The notes beneath the pieces were generated by a model. The model was not told where the DNA came from and searched no databases. It was given only the letters and a program-made list of their open reading frames with translations. The position numbers were made by a program, and so were the translations under genes. Below are positions 28,008 to 36,777 of a stretch of 64,000 nucleotides of DNA, in pieces (within the stretch, counting starts at the first letter, position 1; the number at the start of each line of letters is the position of its first letter). This stretch comes from CAYUWG01 sp964448285 (lineage in GTDB: Bacteria; Bacteroidota; Ignavibacteria; SZUA-365), in assembly GCA_964448285.1 (NCBI GenBank), contig CAYUWG010000010.1, positions 23,232-87,231 of the forward strand, given 5' to 3'.

Positions 28008-28697
28008 ATGAATCACTTCCATTTCCCTCTCCTCATCGTTGCGACACTCGTCCTAACCTCGCAGTGCTTCGCACAAGGACTCTCCGATCAGGATGGCCAG
28101 CGCGGAGGCAGTTGCATCGTCATGAACTCCAAAGCCGTCGAAACATACCGGCATCCAACGCTACCGGGAGAAGAAGATCCGGTTTTCAAGCGCGACCGCT
28201 TCGCAGTCCTCACTTCTGCGATGGTATCCGCACTCGGTCCCGGTGGAAAAGCAGTGCTCAGCATGCCCGAATCCGATGGTCTTCTCACACAGTTCAGTAC
28301 GGGATACATCATGGTTCCAGGTCAGCAGTACACGAACCTTACAGGGGGAACCGTGCTCGGTGCAGTGATTCCAGTTTTTTACGGATGGCGATACAACCTG
28401 CTCGACACTGAGACTTCGCAGTTTCAATGGAAGCAATACGCCGTAGCCGGCGGTGGTCCTGTTCTCGGGCTGGAGTACTCGAACACATTCGGCTTCTTCA
28501 GAAATCTCATGAATACCGGATTCCGTTGGGGCGCCGGAGCGTATGCCGGCATTGGCTCAGAGCTGCGGTTCGGTCGAAGCTTCGGTGCGTTCATGCAGCT
28601 TGAATTGGACGCGATGCACTTCCTCTCCCCACACCTCGGACGTACGAATTACATAGGGCCGTCGTTTTCCTTTGGATTTCACTTCGGCCTCCGATAG
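28008..28697 (+). CDS. Exported protein, probable outer-membrane barrel-like, unknown function
   Basis: This 229-residue protein has a signal peptide (FPLLIVATLVLTSQCFAQ). The mature N-terminus contains a Gly-rich linker and PTLPGEEDPVFKRDRFA; the C-terminal half alternates Gly/aromatic segments (GGGPVLGLEYSNTFGFF, FGRSFGAFMQLELDAM, YIGPSFSFGFHFGLR), resembling a small outer-membrane beta-barrel. SQC in the signal could be read as a weak lipobox, but the following FAQ cleavage site is better. It is monocistronic, between the ddl operon and the Cys-rich gene. A TGGCACGG site just upstream was considered and not accepted as a promoter. Confidence 0.68.
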   Translation: MNHFHFPLLIVATLVLTSQCFAQGLSDQDGQRGGSCIVMNSKAVETYRHPTLPGEEDPVFKRDRFAVLTSAMVSALGPGGKAVLSMPESDGLLTQFSTGYIMVPGQQYTNLTGGTVLGAVIPVFYGWRYNLLDTETSQFQWKQYAVAGGGPVLGLEYSNTFGFFRNLMNTGFRWGAGAYAGIGSELRFGRSFGAFMQLELDAMHFLSPHLGRTNYIGPSFSFGFHFGLR

Positions 28698-28757
28698 ATT
28701 AGCACCGGTTACCTAAGCGCTTTCGTCAACTCTTCACATAACACAAGGATTCTTTCA

Positions 28758-29189
28758 ATGAAAAAACTACTCGCCCTGATCATCGCCTTCACCGTTTCGG
28801 TGGCAGCGACTTTCGCTGTAGCTCAGGAACAACCCAAAGCCGAAAAAGCGAAGTCCTCCTGCTGCGCACCCAAGGTTTCGACAATCAAAGCCTCGAACAA
28901 CGCTGGTGATGTCAACGTTACCACGGCGTCTGTAACCGGTGAGGTGAAAGCATCGACCAAATCCCACTGCGACGTTGACGTTAAGACGATGAAGGCATCG
29001 AACAAGGCCGGTAAAAGTGATTGCTGCGCAACCGGTGCGAAAGCCATGAAAGCGTCCAATAAGAAATCCGATTGCTGTGACATGAAGGATTGCGACATGG
29101 ACATGGCGAATTGCGACATGAGCAAGTGCGATGACGACTGCAAGATGGCCCACACGAAAACAGACGCGAAGAGCACGAATAAGAACTGA
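28758..29189 (+). CDS. Exported Cys/Met-rich putative metal-binding protein
   Basis: This 143-residue protein has an Ala-rich signal peptide (LLALIIAFTVSVAATFAVA) and AAGGA before the ATG. The mature part has 11 cysteines, several in CC pairs (SSCCAP, SDCCATG, SDCCDM), and ends in a Cys/Met/Asp-rich stretch (DMKDCDMDMANCDMSK). Imperfect internal repeats of the type MKASNKAGKSDCC occur about three times. There is no enzyme fold and low complexity. The composition suggests copper, silver or zinc sequestration in the periplasm, as in CopC/PcoE/SilE-like or metallothionein-like proteins; this is inference from composition. It is monocistronic with its own terminator. Confidence 0.8.
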   Translation: MKKLLALIIAFTVSVAATFAVAQEQPKAEKAKSSCCAPKVSTIKASNNAGDVNVTTASVTGEVKASTKSHCDVDVKTMKASNKAGKSDCCATGAKAMKASNKKSDCCDMKDCDMDMANCDMSKCDDDCKMAHTKTDAKSTNKN

Positions 29190-29212
29190 CGAAATCGCAA
29201 GACTGAAATTTC

Positions 29213-29250
29213 GAGAGGCTGTTCCGGATGGGACAGCCTCTTTTGTTTTG
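29213..29250 (+). terminator. Intrinsic terminator after the Cys-rich gene
   Basis: A perfect 9-bp stem (AGAGGCTGT at 29214-29222 with ACAGCCTCT at 29233-29241) and a 10-base loop is followed by TTTTGTTTTG. It lies 24 bases after the stop codon. Confidence 0.88.
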
Positions 29251-29320
29251 AAGGATTGAAATGGTTTACAAGCCGTAATTCATCGGAGTCAAATGGAATA
29301 CGGTGCGCGTTGAATGGCTA

Positions 29321-29923
29321 TCAAAACACCCACTTCACCGCGACGAAGCCGATCACCAGAAGCAGCACGAACGCGATCGAGAGCCTGTCGAAATACTTGT
29401 CGATGAACGTCTTGATCGATGGGCCGAACTTCCAGATCAAGCCTGCGACGAGAAAGAAACGCGCGGCACGACCGACGGCGGACGCGATGAGAAACGGAAC
29501 GAACGGCATCAGCGTCGCACCCGCTGCGATCGTGGCGACTTTGTACGGAATGGGAGTGAATGCCGCAGCAAGAAGAAACCACACGCCGACCGGTCCGCGA
29601 TATGCCTCTTCGACGGCGAGCCAGTACGTATCCGCGTTGTAGAATTCGATGATCGGCCTTCCGACGGATTCCATCAATTGGTGGCCGATGAAGTAACCGA
29701 ACATGCCGCCGAGCACGGAGCCTATCGTGCAGATCGCTGCAAAGCGCATCGCCTTCCGAGGGAAAGCAACCGCGAGCGCAATGAGCAAAACGTCCGGCGG
29801 AACGGGGAAGAAAGACGATTCGGTGAATGAAATGATGAAGAGTGCCCAGAGCGCGTGTGGCTTTTCGGCGAAGCTTTCCACCCAGTTGTAGAGCTTTCGA
29901 ATGAATGCAAAGAGAGGCTTCAT
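29321..29923 (-). CDS. DedA/YqaA-family (VTT domain) membrane protein
   Basis: The frame opens at 29986 but the ATG at 29921-29923 (MKPLFAFIRKLYNW) gives the family's normal 200-residue length. Motifs are the reentrant region SFFPVPPDVLLIA, the GSVLGGMFGYFIG segment, FTPIPYKVATIAAG (the F-x-P-x-P-x-K signature), and SAVGRAARFFLV, with four to five hydrophobic segments. VTT/DedA proteins support membrane integrity and lipid scrambling in the inner membrane, with YqaA as the closest subgroup. It is monocistronic and convergent to the Cys-rich gene; the region between contains only that gene's terminator. Confidence 0.88.
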   Translation of the reverse strand: MKPLFAFIRKLYNWVESFAEKPHALWALFIISFTESSFFPVPPDVLLIALAVAFPRKAMRFAAICTIGSVLGGMFGYFIGHQLMESVGRPIIEFYNADTYWLAVEEAYRGPVGVWFLLAAAFTPIPYKVATIAAGATLMPFVPFLIASAVGRAARFFLVAGLIWKFGPSIKTFIDKYFDRLSIAFVLLLVIGFVAVKWVF

Positions 29924-30038
29924 GTGATCGTGTTCGTCATAAACAGCGGGCAAGCTAACACGATTGCAATCAACGCCCAATCGCATTCATCGAATCGACG
30001 AGAGTCGTGCGGGGAATTCGTGGAAGCATCGGCGAACT

Positions 30039-30764
30039 TCACCCGATGCGCTTCCTTCGCACTTCATACATCGCAAGCGCAGCAGCGACGGAAGCGTTGA
30101 GCGATTCGATGCGACCCCAGAGCGGGATTCGCACGAGCATGTCGCATGATTTCCGGATGAGCGGACGCATGCCTTTCCCTTCGCTGCCGATCACGAGGCA
30201 AAGCGGCATCGTCCCGTCGAGCTGAAAGAGGTCGGTGTCACCGTCCTCATCGAGGCCAGCGATCCAGATGTTATGGGACTTCATTTCTTCGAGCGCATGA
30301 TGGAGATTCCCCACCTTCGCGATCCGCTGATGAGAGACCGCACCCGCCGACGCCTTGATGACGGTCTCGGTCAGCGGTGATGATTCTCGAACCGGAAGAA
30401 TGACTCCATGCACGCCTGCGCATTCGGCAGTGCGTATGATCGCGCCGACGTTGTGCGGGTCCGTGATGGAATCCAGCGCAATGAAGAACGCGGCGTCTTG
30501 CTCTTTGTGAAACGTGAGAAGGTCGGATAACTCGAGCGTCTCCACGTCTTCGACGAGCGCGACGATGCCTTGCGCGTTTTCGGTATCGCCAAGTCTGTCG
30601 AATTTCTGCTTCGGCAACTCAACCATCGGAATGCGATGCTTGCGAGCGAGCACGCGAATTTCACGGAGCGACTCGCCGTGAACGCCGTATCGAAAGAAAA
30701 TCTTCGCGATGTTTTTCCCTGCGCGAATCGCTTCGAGTATCGGTATGCGTCCGTGGATATACAT
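30039..30764 (-). CDS. rlmB: 23S rRNA (guanosine2251-2'-O)-methyltransferase RlmB-type
   Basis: This 241-residue protein has an N-terminal L30e-like substrate-binding domain (YIHGRIPILEAIRAGKNI to about residue 75) and a C-terminal SpoU domain with motif 1 DSITDPHNVGAIIRTAECAG, motif 2 LVIGSEGKGMR and motif 3 IPLWGRIESLNASVAAALA. The length and order are those of RlmB/YacO proteins, which 2'-O-methylate G2251 of 23S rRNA; some homologues act on tRNA G18. It is divergent from the large SBBP gene, with a 166-base intergenic region that holds no recognisable promoter. Confidence 0.9.
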   Translation of the reverse strand: MYIHGRIPILEAIRAGKNIAKIFFRYGVHGESLREIRVLARKHRIPMVELPKQKFDRLGDTENAQGIVALVEDVETLELSDLLTFHKEQDAAFFIALDSITDPHNVGAIIRTAECAGVHGVILPVRESSPLTETVIKASAGAVSHQRIAKVGNLHHALEEMKSHNIWIAGLDEDGDTDLFQLDGTMPLCLVIGSEGKGMRPLIRKSCDMLVRIPLWGRIESLNASVAAALAMYEVRRKRIG

Positions 30765-30930
30765 GCCGACGGCAATCTACATCTGCCCGGATGAAAAACG
30801 TGATTCGACAAGCAGGAGCGAGTGATCGACTCTCGTGCTGGAAATTTGGAGGAGAGGAAAGATTCCATTTTTCTCAGTGGAAAAATCCCTTAGCTTGCGC
30901 GCGATGTTTTTCACACGTTATCACGAGATC

Positions 30931-33900
30931 ATGCTTCGTTCGCCCCTATCGAATTGCCAAGCGCTCATCGGGTTTTGCATTCTTTCTCTTTCATTCATCG
31001 CTTCTGCATCGGATTCCGGGAAAAGAGAAGCGCTCCATGGATTCGTCGAGAACGTCGGACAAGTCCGTGATGACCATGGGACAATCCGCGCCGACGTACT
31101 TGCGACGATGCAATTGGGGAACGTCCGCTTGTTCGTTCGTCGGACGGGTCTCAGCTACGTGTTTTCGGAAGACGTCCACGAACATCGCGTGGATGAGGAG
31201 AGCCATCGGGATTGCGAGAGAAGACTGCAAGCTCCCAACCGACGTTCGTACAGAATGGACGTGGAGTTCATCGATAGCTTCTCGCGCATGGAGTTCATCG
31301 GTAAGGACGAAGCTGTGCACGTCGTGCGTTTTGCCACGCCATCGGGCCTGAGACAAGCGCAGGTTTGGGAGTCGATCCTTCTCAGGAACATCTATCCCAA
31401 CATCGATATGGTCATGCGCGTGACAGACTCCGGTTTGAAATACGACATTGTCGTTCATCCCGGCGGCGACGTTCGTGCAGTTCGACTGAACTACCTCGGC
31501 GCATCATCCATCATAAGAAGCGATGGAAGCATGTCGGTTCAAACACCTCTTGGAGCGATCACGGAACGACGACCGGTGACCTATGCAGTGGATTCAGACG
31601 GCAAGCGAACTTCTATCTCGAGTGCATACAACATAGACGGTTCGCTCCTCACCTTCGCAGTCGGTGATCACTCCAACGAACGCGCACTTGTTATCGATCC
31701 GTTTGTCGAATGGGCGACCTACCTCGGAGGCACCGGTGATGAATACGGAAATGGCGTCTCGTTCGATGGAACGGGGAACGTCATCGTTGCGGGATGGACG
31801 CGCAGCATGGATTTCCCATCGAGTCCCGGCGTCATTCAGGAGAATTATGGCGGGTTGACGGACGTGTTCGTTTCAAAGTTTTCACCGACAGGCCAACGCC
31901 TCTGGACTACGTATCTCGGTGGTCCGGCGAACGATGCGGCACTCGCCGTTGCCGCAAATGACCAGGACATGATAGCAGTGACCGGCTTTACGGAAAGCGA
32001 TTTCTTTTTCGTTACACCGGGTGCGATGCAGGAAAAGAGAAATGGCAGTTCCGACGGTTTCGTAACGGTCCTTCATCCCGATGGCACGGTGAACTGGTCA
32101 ACGTACTTCGGCGGTTCGCTTGTCGATGAAGGTCATGGAGTAACATTCGACGCATCCGGCAGCGTCGTTCTTACGGGAAGAACGACGAGCGTGGATTTCC
32201 CGATATCGTTCGGCGCGTTTCAGCAAATCAAAAGCGGTGGTCTCGATGCGTTCGTGATGAAGTTCCGTTCCGACGGTGTGCGGCTCTGGGGAACGTTCTT
32301 CGGAGGCGTCGATGAAGATTGGGGACATGCCGTCGCGGTCGATCCCTCCGGGAACGTTGTGATTTCGGGTCACACGCTCAGCGGAAATTTTCCCGTGACG
32401 TCCGATGCGTGGCAGCCGGTCTATCGTGGGCTTCGCGATGGCTTCGTTGCAAAGTTCTCCCCAACGGGTGTTCGCGTGTATGCGACGTTCATCGGCGGTG
32501 GAACGTGGGACGATGCATACGGCGTGACCGTCGATGACGAAGGAAACATGATTGCGACGGGTGGAACGGAAAGCTTCGACTATCCCGCTTCGCCGGGTGC
32601 ATTTCAGACGGAGCGCTTCGGGAACGTTGCCGCGTTCGTGTTCAAGATGGATGCGAGCGGACAGCGACTGTGGTCAACGTATTACGGCGGTGCGCGCAAA
32701 GATATCGGGAACAGCATCGACGCTTATCCGAGCGGCAATGTGATGATCACGGGACATTCGAACTCAACCGATCTCGTCATGACTCCCGATGCAGCGCAGA
32801 CTGCGAGTGCTGGATTGACGGATGCCTTCGCGGTGAAATTCCGAGCAGACGGCTCACTGAAATATGCGACATACATCGGCGGCTCGGATGAGGATAGCCC
32901 CGAAAGCAATTTAGGATTGACTTCCATCGCAACGCATCCGCTTGGATGGGCGGCAATATCCGGTTGGACGAAAAGCACGGACTTCCCGACCACGCCCGGT
33001 TCGTTTCAACCGGGCAAAAGTGGAAACTGGGATGCATACTTGTTGAAATTCGGATGCACACTCGACCCGCTGCCGGTGGTCACTGCACAGGGACCGACGA
33101 CGTTTTGCGATGGCGATAGCGTTCGATTGCTCTCGCCGGCCGGATACGCATGGTATCGCTGGTCCACGGATGAACGCACGCAATCTATTGTCGTCAGACA
33201 ATCCGGTTCGTATCGCGTCATGGTTGCCGATACGAACGACTGCGGCGGGCTTTCACAACCGATCGGTGTGACGGTGAATCCTCTCCCCCAGCCTGTAATA
33301 TCCGCAAGCGGTCCGACGACGCTTTGCGACGGCGATAGTGTCGTGCTCGATGCAGGTGCCTCGTACGCAACGTACTCTTGGTCGAATGGTGCGAATAGCC
33401 GGACGATCACCGTGAAGACGAGCGGCAGTTATTTCGTTTCGGTTCGGGATACGAACGGCTGTTCCAATTCATCGCCGGCTGTCGATGTCGTCGTGAACCC
33501 GCGTCCAACGGTGACGATCACGGCGAAAGGCCCGACGCGTTTTTGCATGCTCGATTCCGTCGTCCTCGATGCAGGGATGGGATTCTCATCGTACCGTTGG
33601 TCAACGGGCGAGACGTCGCAAAACATCACCGTGCGTGCGAGCGGGAGCTTCACCGTTTCGGTCACGAATGCATTCGGCTGTGTTGCAACGTCCGCACCGA
33701 TCGAAGTGACCGTGCACCCACTCCCGAATCCGACGATTACGGCAAGCGGACCTCTGACTTTTTGTGATGGCGACAGCGTGGTGTTAGACGGAGGCGCAGG
33801 GTTTGTTTCATGGCAATGGTCGAACGGTGCCACGAGTCGATTCGTCACGATCAGGACAACGCAGCTTCTTTCGGTCACGGTTATCGATTCGAACACCTGC

Positions 33901-35247
33901 ACCGCAACGTCTCCATCTGTTCAGGTCACAGTGAACCCGAGACCGGTGGCAGCGATCACAGTGCGCGGCGCGACATCGTTCTGCGCGGGTGATAGCGTCA
34001 TCCTCGATGCCGGACCCGGTTTTGCGAGTTACAATTGGTCGAACGGCGCGACAACGCAGACGGTCGTCGTTCGTTCGTCCATCACTCTGAACGTAACGGT
34101 CGCATTCGCAACAGGTTGTGCTTCCACGTCACCGGATGTCACGATCACAGTCCATCCCGATCTCACACCGACGATCACTCCTGCCGGTCCTGTAGCTTTT
34201 TGCGATGGCGATAGCGTCATCCTTCGGGCGCCGTCCGGATTCATTTCGTACCTCTGGTCGAACGGCGCGCAAACGCAGAACATCACCGTCAAATCAGGCG
34301 GCGATTACTCCGTAGCCGTTCGCGACTCGAACGGGTGTACGTGGTCGTCCGCGATTTCACGCGTAACTGTACATCCGCTGCCCGCAATTCCCACGATTAC
34401 TCAAGTGCGCGACACGCTTCTTTCGTCGCCGGAATTCGGGTATCAATGGTTGCTCAACGGCGTGCCTCTTCCGAACGAAACGAATCGTCAACTCCTGATA
34501 CCCCGCTCCGGAATTTATACCGTGACCGTTACGACTGCCGACGGGTGTTCCGCAACGTCACCGCCTCTTTCCGTTTTCATCGCGCAAACGGTTGTGTCCA
34601 TTCCCGTTCTCGAAGCAGCGCCCGGAGAGGTCGTCCGGATCCCGCTTCGTATCGAGTCTTCCGAAAATCTCATCGTCAGCGGAGCGAAGGACTTCCGTGC
34701 GGTGATTCGTATCAACCGGGACATTCTTCAGCCGCTCGGCAACGTCGGTGTGTGGAGCGATAATGGAACGGACCGGACGATCACGCTTCAGGGACAATGG
34801 AGCGACACGTTGGGAACGCTGACACAGTTCGAATGTCAGGCAATGCTCGGCGCCATCGACAGGACTCCCCTCACTATCGACTTCTTCGAATGGACGACGG
34901 GCGCAGTGCGTGTCACGCGCGTCCACGGGGAGTTTCGTTTGAAGATCTGTCGCGACGGCGGTGACCGCCTTTTCGACTGGACTCGGTTCGTTGCATTGAA
35001 GCAGAACAGGCCGAACCCGTTTAACGCGCAAACCATCATCGAGTACGACGTGATCGAGGAAGGCCCGACGCGGTTGGAAGTGTTCGATGCTTTGGGGAGA
35101 AGAGTCGCTGTCTTGCTGGACGGCTCTATAATTCCCGGCTCCTACACTGCTTCGTTCGACGGCTCGGCGCTTCCCAGCGGCATGTATATCATCATACTGA
35201 CGACGCCGACACAAAGCTTCTCGCGCACGATGCAGGTGTTGAAGTGA
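30931..35247 (+). CDS. Giant T9SS cargo: SBBP propeller, PKD/Ig-like repeats, cohesin-like domain
   Basis: The frame opens at 30835. The ATG at 30931 begins a signal peptide (MLRSPLSNCQALIGFCILSL, cleavage near ASASD), giving 1438 residues; 30904 is an alternative. An N-terminal domain (FVENVGQVRDDHG) typical of SBBP proteins is followed by six to seven SBBP beta-propeller repeats of the form TYLGGxxxD...G...AVTGxTxSxDFP. Seven PKD/Ig-like repeats follow, six with FCxGDS and NGC cysteines. A cohesin-like beta sandwich (VVSIPVLEAAPGEVVRIPLR) and a T9SS type-A domain (RPNPFNAQTIIEY, LPSGMYIIIL, final K) end the protein. It is a long surface stalk or adhesin. No catalytic domain is seen. Confidence 0.9.
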   Translation: MLRSPLSNCQALIGFCILSLSFIASASDSGKREALHGFVENVGQVRDDHGTIRADVLATMQLGNVRLFVRRTGLSYVFSEDVHEHRVDEESHRDCERRLQAPNRRSYRMDVEFIDSFSRMEFIGKDEAVHVVRFATPSGLRQAQVWESILLRNIYPNIDMVMRVTDSGLKYDIVVHPGGDVRAVRLNYLGASSIIRSDGSMSVQTPLGAITERRPVTYAVDSDGKRTSISSAYNIDGSLLTFAVGDHSNERALVIDPFVEWATYLGGTGDEYGNGVSFDGTGNVIVAGWTRSMDFPSSPGVIQENYGGLTDVFVSKFSPTGQRLWTTYLGGPANDAALAVAANDQDMIAVTGFTESDFFFVTPGAMQEKRNGSSDGFVTVLHPDGTVNWSTYFGGSLVDEGHGVTFDASGSVVLTGRTTSVDFPISFGAFQQIKSGGLDAFVMKFRSDGVRLWGTFFGGVDEDWGHAVAVDPSGNVVISGHTLSGNFPVTSDAWQPVYRGLRDGFVAKFSPTGVRVYATFIGGGTWDDAYGVTVDDEGNMIATGGTESFDYPASPGAFQTERFGNVAAFVFKMDASGQRLWSTYYGGARKDIGNSIDAYPSGNVMITGHSNSTDLVMTPDAAQTASAGLTDAFAVKFRADGSLKYATYIGGSDEDSPESNLGLTSIATHPLGWAAISGWTKSTDFPTTPGSFQPGKSGNWDAYLLKFGCTLDPLPVVTAQGPTTFCDGDSVRLLSPAGYAWYRWSTDERTQSIVVRQSGSYRVMVADTNDCGGLSQPIGVTVNPLPQPVISASGPTTLCDGDSVVLDAGASYATYSWSNGANSRTITVKTSGSYFVSVRDTNGCSNSSPAVDVVVNPRPTVTITAKGPTRFCMLDSVVLDAGMGFSSYRWSTGETSQNITVRASGSFTVSVTNAFGCVATSAPIEVTVHPLPNPTITASGPLTFCDGDSVVLDGGAGFVSWQWSNGATSRFVTIRTTQLLSVTVIDSNTCTATSPSVQVTVNPRPVAAITVRGATSFCAGDSVILDAGPGFASYNWSNGATTQTVVVRSSITLNVTVAFATGCASTSPDVTITVHPDLTPTITPAGPVAFCDGDSVILRAPSGFISYLWSNGAQTQNITVKSGGDYSVAVRDSNGCTWSSAISRVTVHPLPAIPTITQVRDTLLSSPEFGYQWLLNGVPLPNETNRQLLIPRSGIYTVTVTTADGCSATSPPLSVFIAQTVVSIPVLEAAPGEVVRIPLRIESSENLIVSGAKDFRAVIRINRDILQPLGNVGVWSDNGTDRTITLQGQWSDTLGTLTQFECQAMLGAIDRTPLTIDFFEWTTGAVRVTRVHGEFRLKICRDGGDRLFDWTRFVALKQNRPNPFNAQTIIEYDVIEEGPTRLEVFDALGRRVAVLLDGSIIPGSYTASFDGSALPSGMYIIILTTPTQSFSRTMQVLK
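33061..34593 (+). repeat. Seven tandem PKD/Ig-like domain repeats (about 215 bp each)
   Basis: Each unit encodes about 72-75 residues with consensus I-T-x-x-GPxxFCDGDSVVLDAG, then a Y-x-WSNGxxxQxITV core and NGC...VTVxP end. Six units are well conserved; the seventh (from about 34381) lacks the first cysteine and is degenerate. The two conserved cysteines per unit could form an intradomain disulfide. Conservation also at DNA level (GGCGATAGCGT recurs) suggests expansion by recombination. Confidence 0.85.
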
Positions 35248-35319
35248 GGCTGAAGGAGCTTATCCGTTCTTCCTCTAACTCTTAATCGTTATATTCAGAA
35301 CAGGAATGAGGAGAATCAA

Positions 35320-36777
35320 TTGAAGACTTCAGCCGAGAGAAAAAGTGCATCCCCCATACACCATCCTATAGATATCTTTCCAAGCGAAAGACAAAAGCTT
35401 TACGAAAGATTTGAAGATAGGATTGAAACGGCATTTCATCTCAATCGCCAAACGGTAAGTTTTCAAGCTAATAAAGATGAACCCATCCATCGGTGGTTTA
35501 AGTACAAAGAAGGTTTTTCCTCTGGTTTGGTTAAGTATTTTCTCAACAAATATTCGACAAAGCCTGGGAGGCTGCTTGATCCTTTCGCTGGCGTTGGTAC
35601 GACGTTGTTCGCTGGCCAGGCAATTGGTTGGGAAGGGATTGGTATCGAGGTTTTACCAGTCGGAATATTCGTCATGCAAGCGAGGGATCTCTTACCAAAG
35701 ATCGATCTCACTCTGCTGAGAGATTCTATCCAACATTTCTGGTCAACATTCGATAAGATTGATTCCTATCGTTCACATTACAATCATATCGCAATTACAA
35801 GAGATGCCTTTCCAGACGATACGGAATCTGCTCTTAATAAATTCCTAACATACTGCGAGAGCATCAATCGGAGTGAAATACAAACCGCCCTGAGATTTGC
35901 AGCACTTACTATCCTTGAAGAAATCAGCTACACGAGAAAGGATGGCCAATATCTTAGGTGGGATTATCGTTCCAAAAGAGACTTAAGCGGCAAGCCCTTC
36001 AACAAGGGAAAGATTCATTCATTTGAACAAGCCTTGAGGCAGAAATTAAATCAGATAGTTAGCGATCTTGCTCCCCATAGCTATTCCCTCTTTGATACGC
36101 CTATGAACAATGGCTCCCTTAGTAGCCCAATCAACGTCATCGAAGGGTCGTGCTTGGAGAATCTCCCACGACTTGAGAATGACTCATTCGATTTCATCAT
36201 AACATCCCCCCCATATTGCAATAGGTATGATTACACGAGAACATATGCACTTGAACTCGTCTTTCTCGGATGTGACTCTATGAGAGTCCGGAATCTACGC
36301 CAAGAGCTTCTCTCCTGCACTGTTGAAAATAAGGCGAAAGTTGAACAACTTAGCAACATCTACGATAATTATGGTAAAAGGGACTCGTTCGATTTTGTCC
36401 TTCACGTTTACGATTCCTCCGCTGCTATGAAGGAAATCAATGTGGTACTCAACCAGCTCGACAAGCTCGATGAACTCAATAACAGTAATGTACCAAGAAT
36501 GGTCCGCAATTATTTTTTAGAGATGTGTTTTGTGATTTACGAAATGGCAAGAGTGATGAAAGCTGGCGGTCATTGTGTCATGGTTAACGATAACGTTCGT
36601 TACGGTGGCGAAGAAGTACCGGTTGATCTCATACTGTCTGAGTTTGCAGAAGCTTTTGGTTTCAAAGCGAAAAAGATCTTCGTTCTACCGAGAGGGAAAG
36701 GAAATAGTAGTCAACAGATGGGACATTTTGGTCGTACCGAAATTCGCAAGTGCGTCTATCTTTGGCAAAAACTATGA
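35320..36777 (+). CDS. Type II DNA methyltransferase, AvaI/BsoBI-type system (probable m4C)
   Basis: The start is TTG at 35320, supported by AGGAG at 35309-35313; the ATG at 35306 runs into a stop after five codons. The 485-residue protein has the SAM-binding motif LLDPFAGVGTTLFAG (about residues 87-101) before the catalytic motif TSPPYCNRYDY (about 290-300), so motif I precedes motif IV. SPPY is typical of N4-cytosine methyltransferases. It should modify the site cut by the nuclease encoded next, whose start lies inside this gene's stop (ATGA). Base composition is visibly more AT-rich than flanking genes, and the TTG start is unusual here, both consistent with horizontal acquisition. Confidence 0.9.
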   Translation: MKTSAERKSASPIHHPIDIFPSERQKLYERFEDRIETAFHLNRQTVSFQANKDEPIHRWFKYKEGFSSGLVKYFLNKYSTKPGRLLDPFAGVGTTLFAGQAIGWEGIGIEVLPVGIFVMQARDLLPKIDLTLLRDSIQHFWSTFDKIDSYRSHYNHIAITRDAFPDDTESALNKFLTYCESINRSEIQTALRFAALTILEEISYTRKDGQYLRWDYRSKRDLSGKPFNKGKIHSFEQALRQKLNQIVSDLAPHSYSLFDTPMNNGSLSSPINVIEGSCLENLPRLENDSFDFIITSPPYCNRYDYTRTYALELVFLGCDSMRVRNLRQELLSCTVENKAKVEQLSNIYDNYGKRDSFDFVLHVYDSSAAMKEINVVLNQLDKLDELNNSNVPRMVRNYFLEMCFVIYEMARVMKAGGHCVMVNDNVRYGGEEVPVDLILSEFAEAFGFKAKKIFVLPRGKGNSSQQMGHFGRTEIRKCVYLWQKL

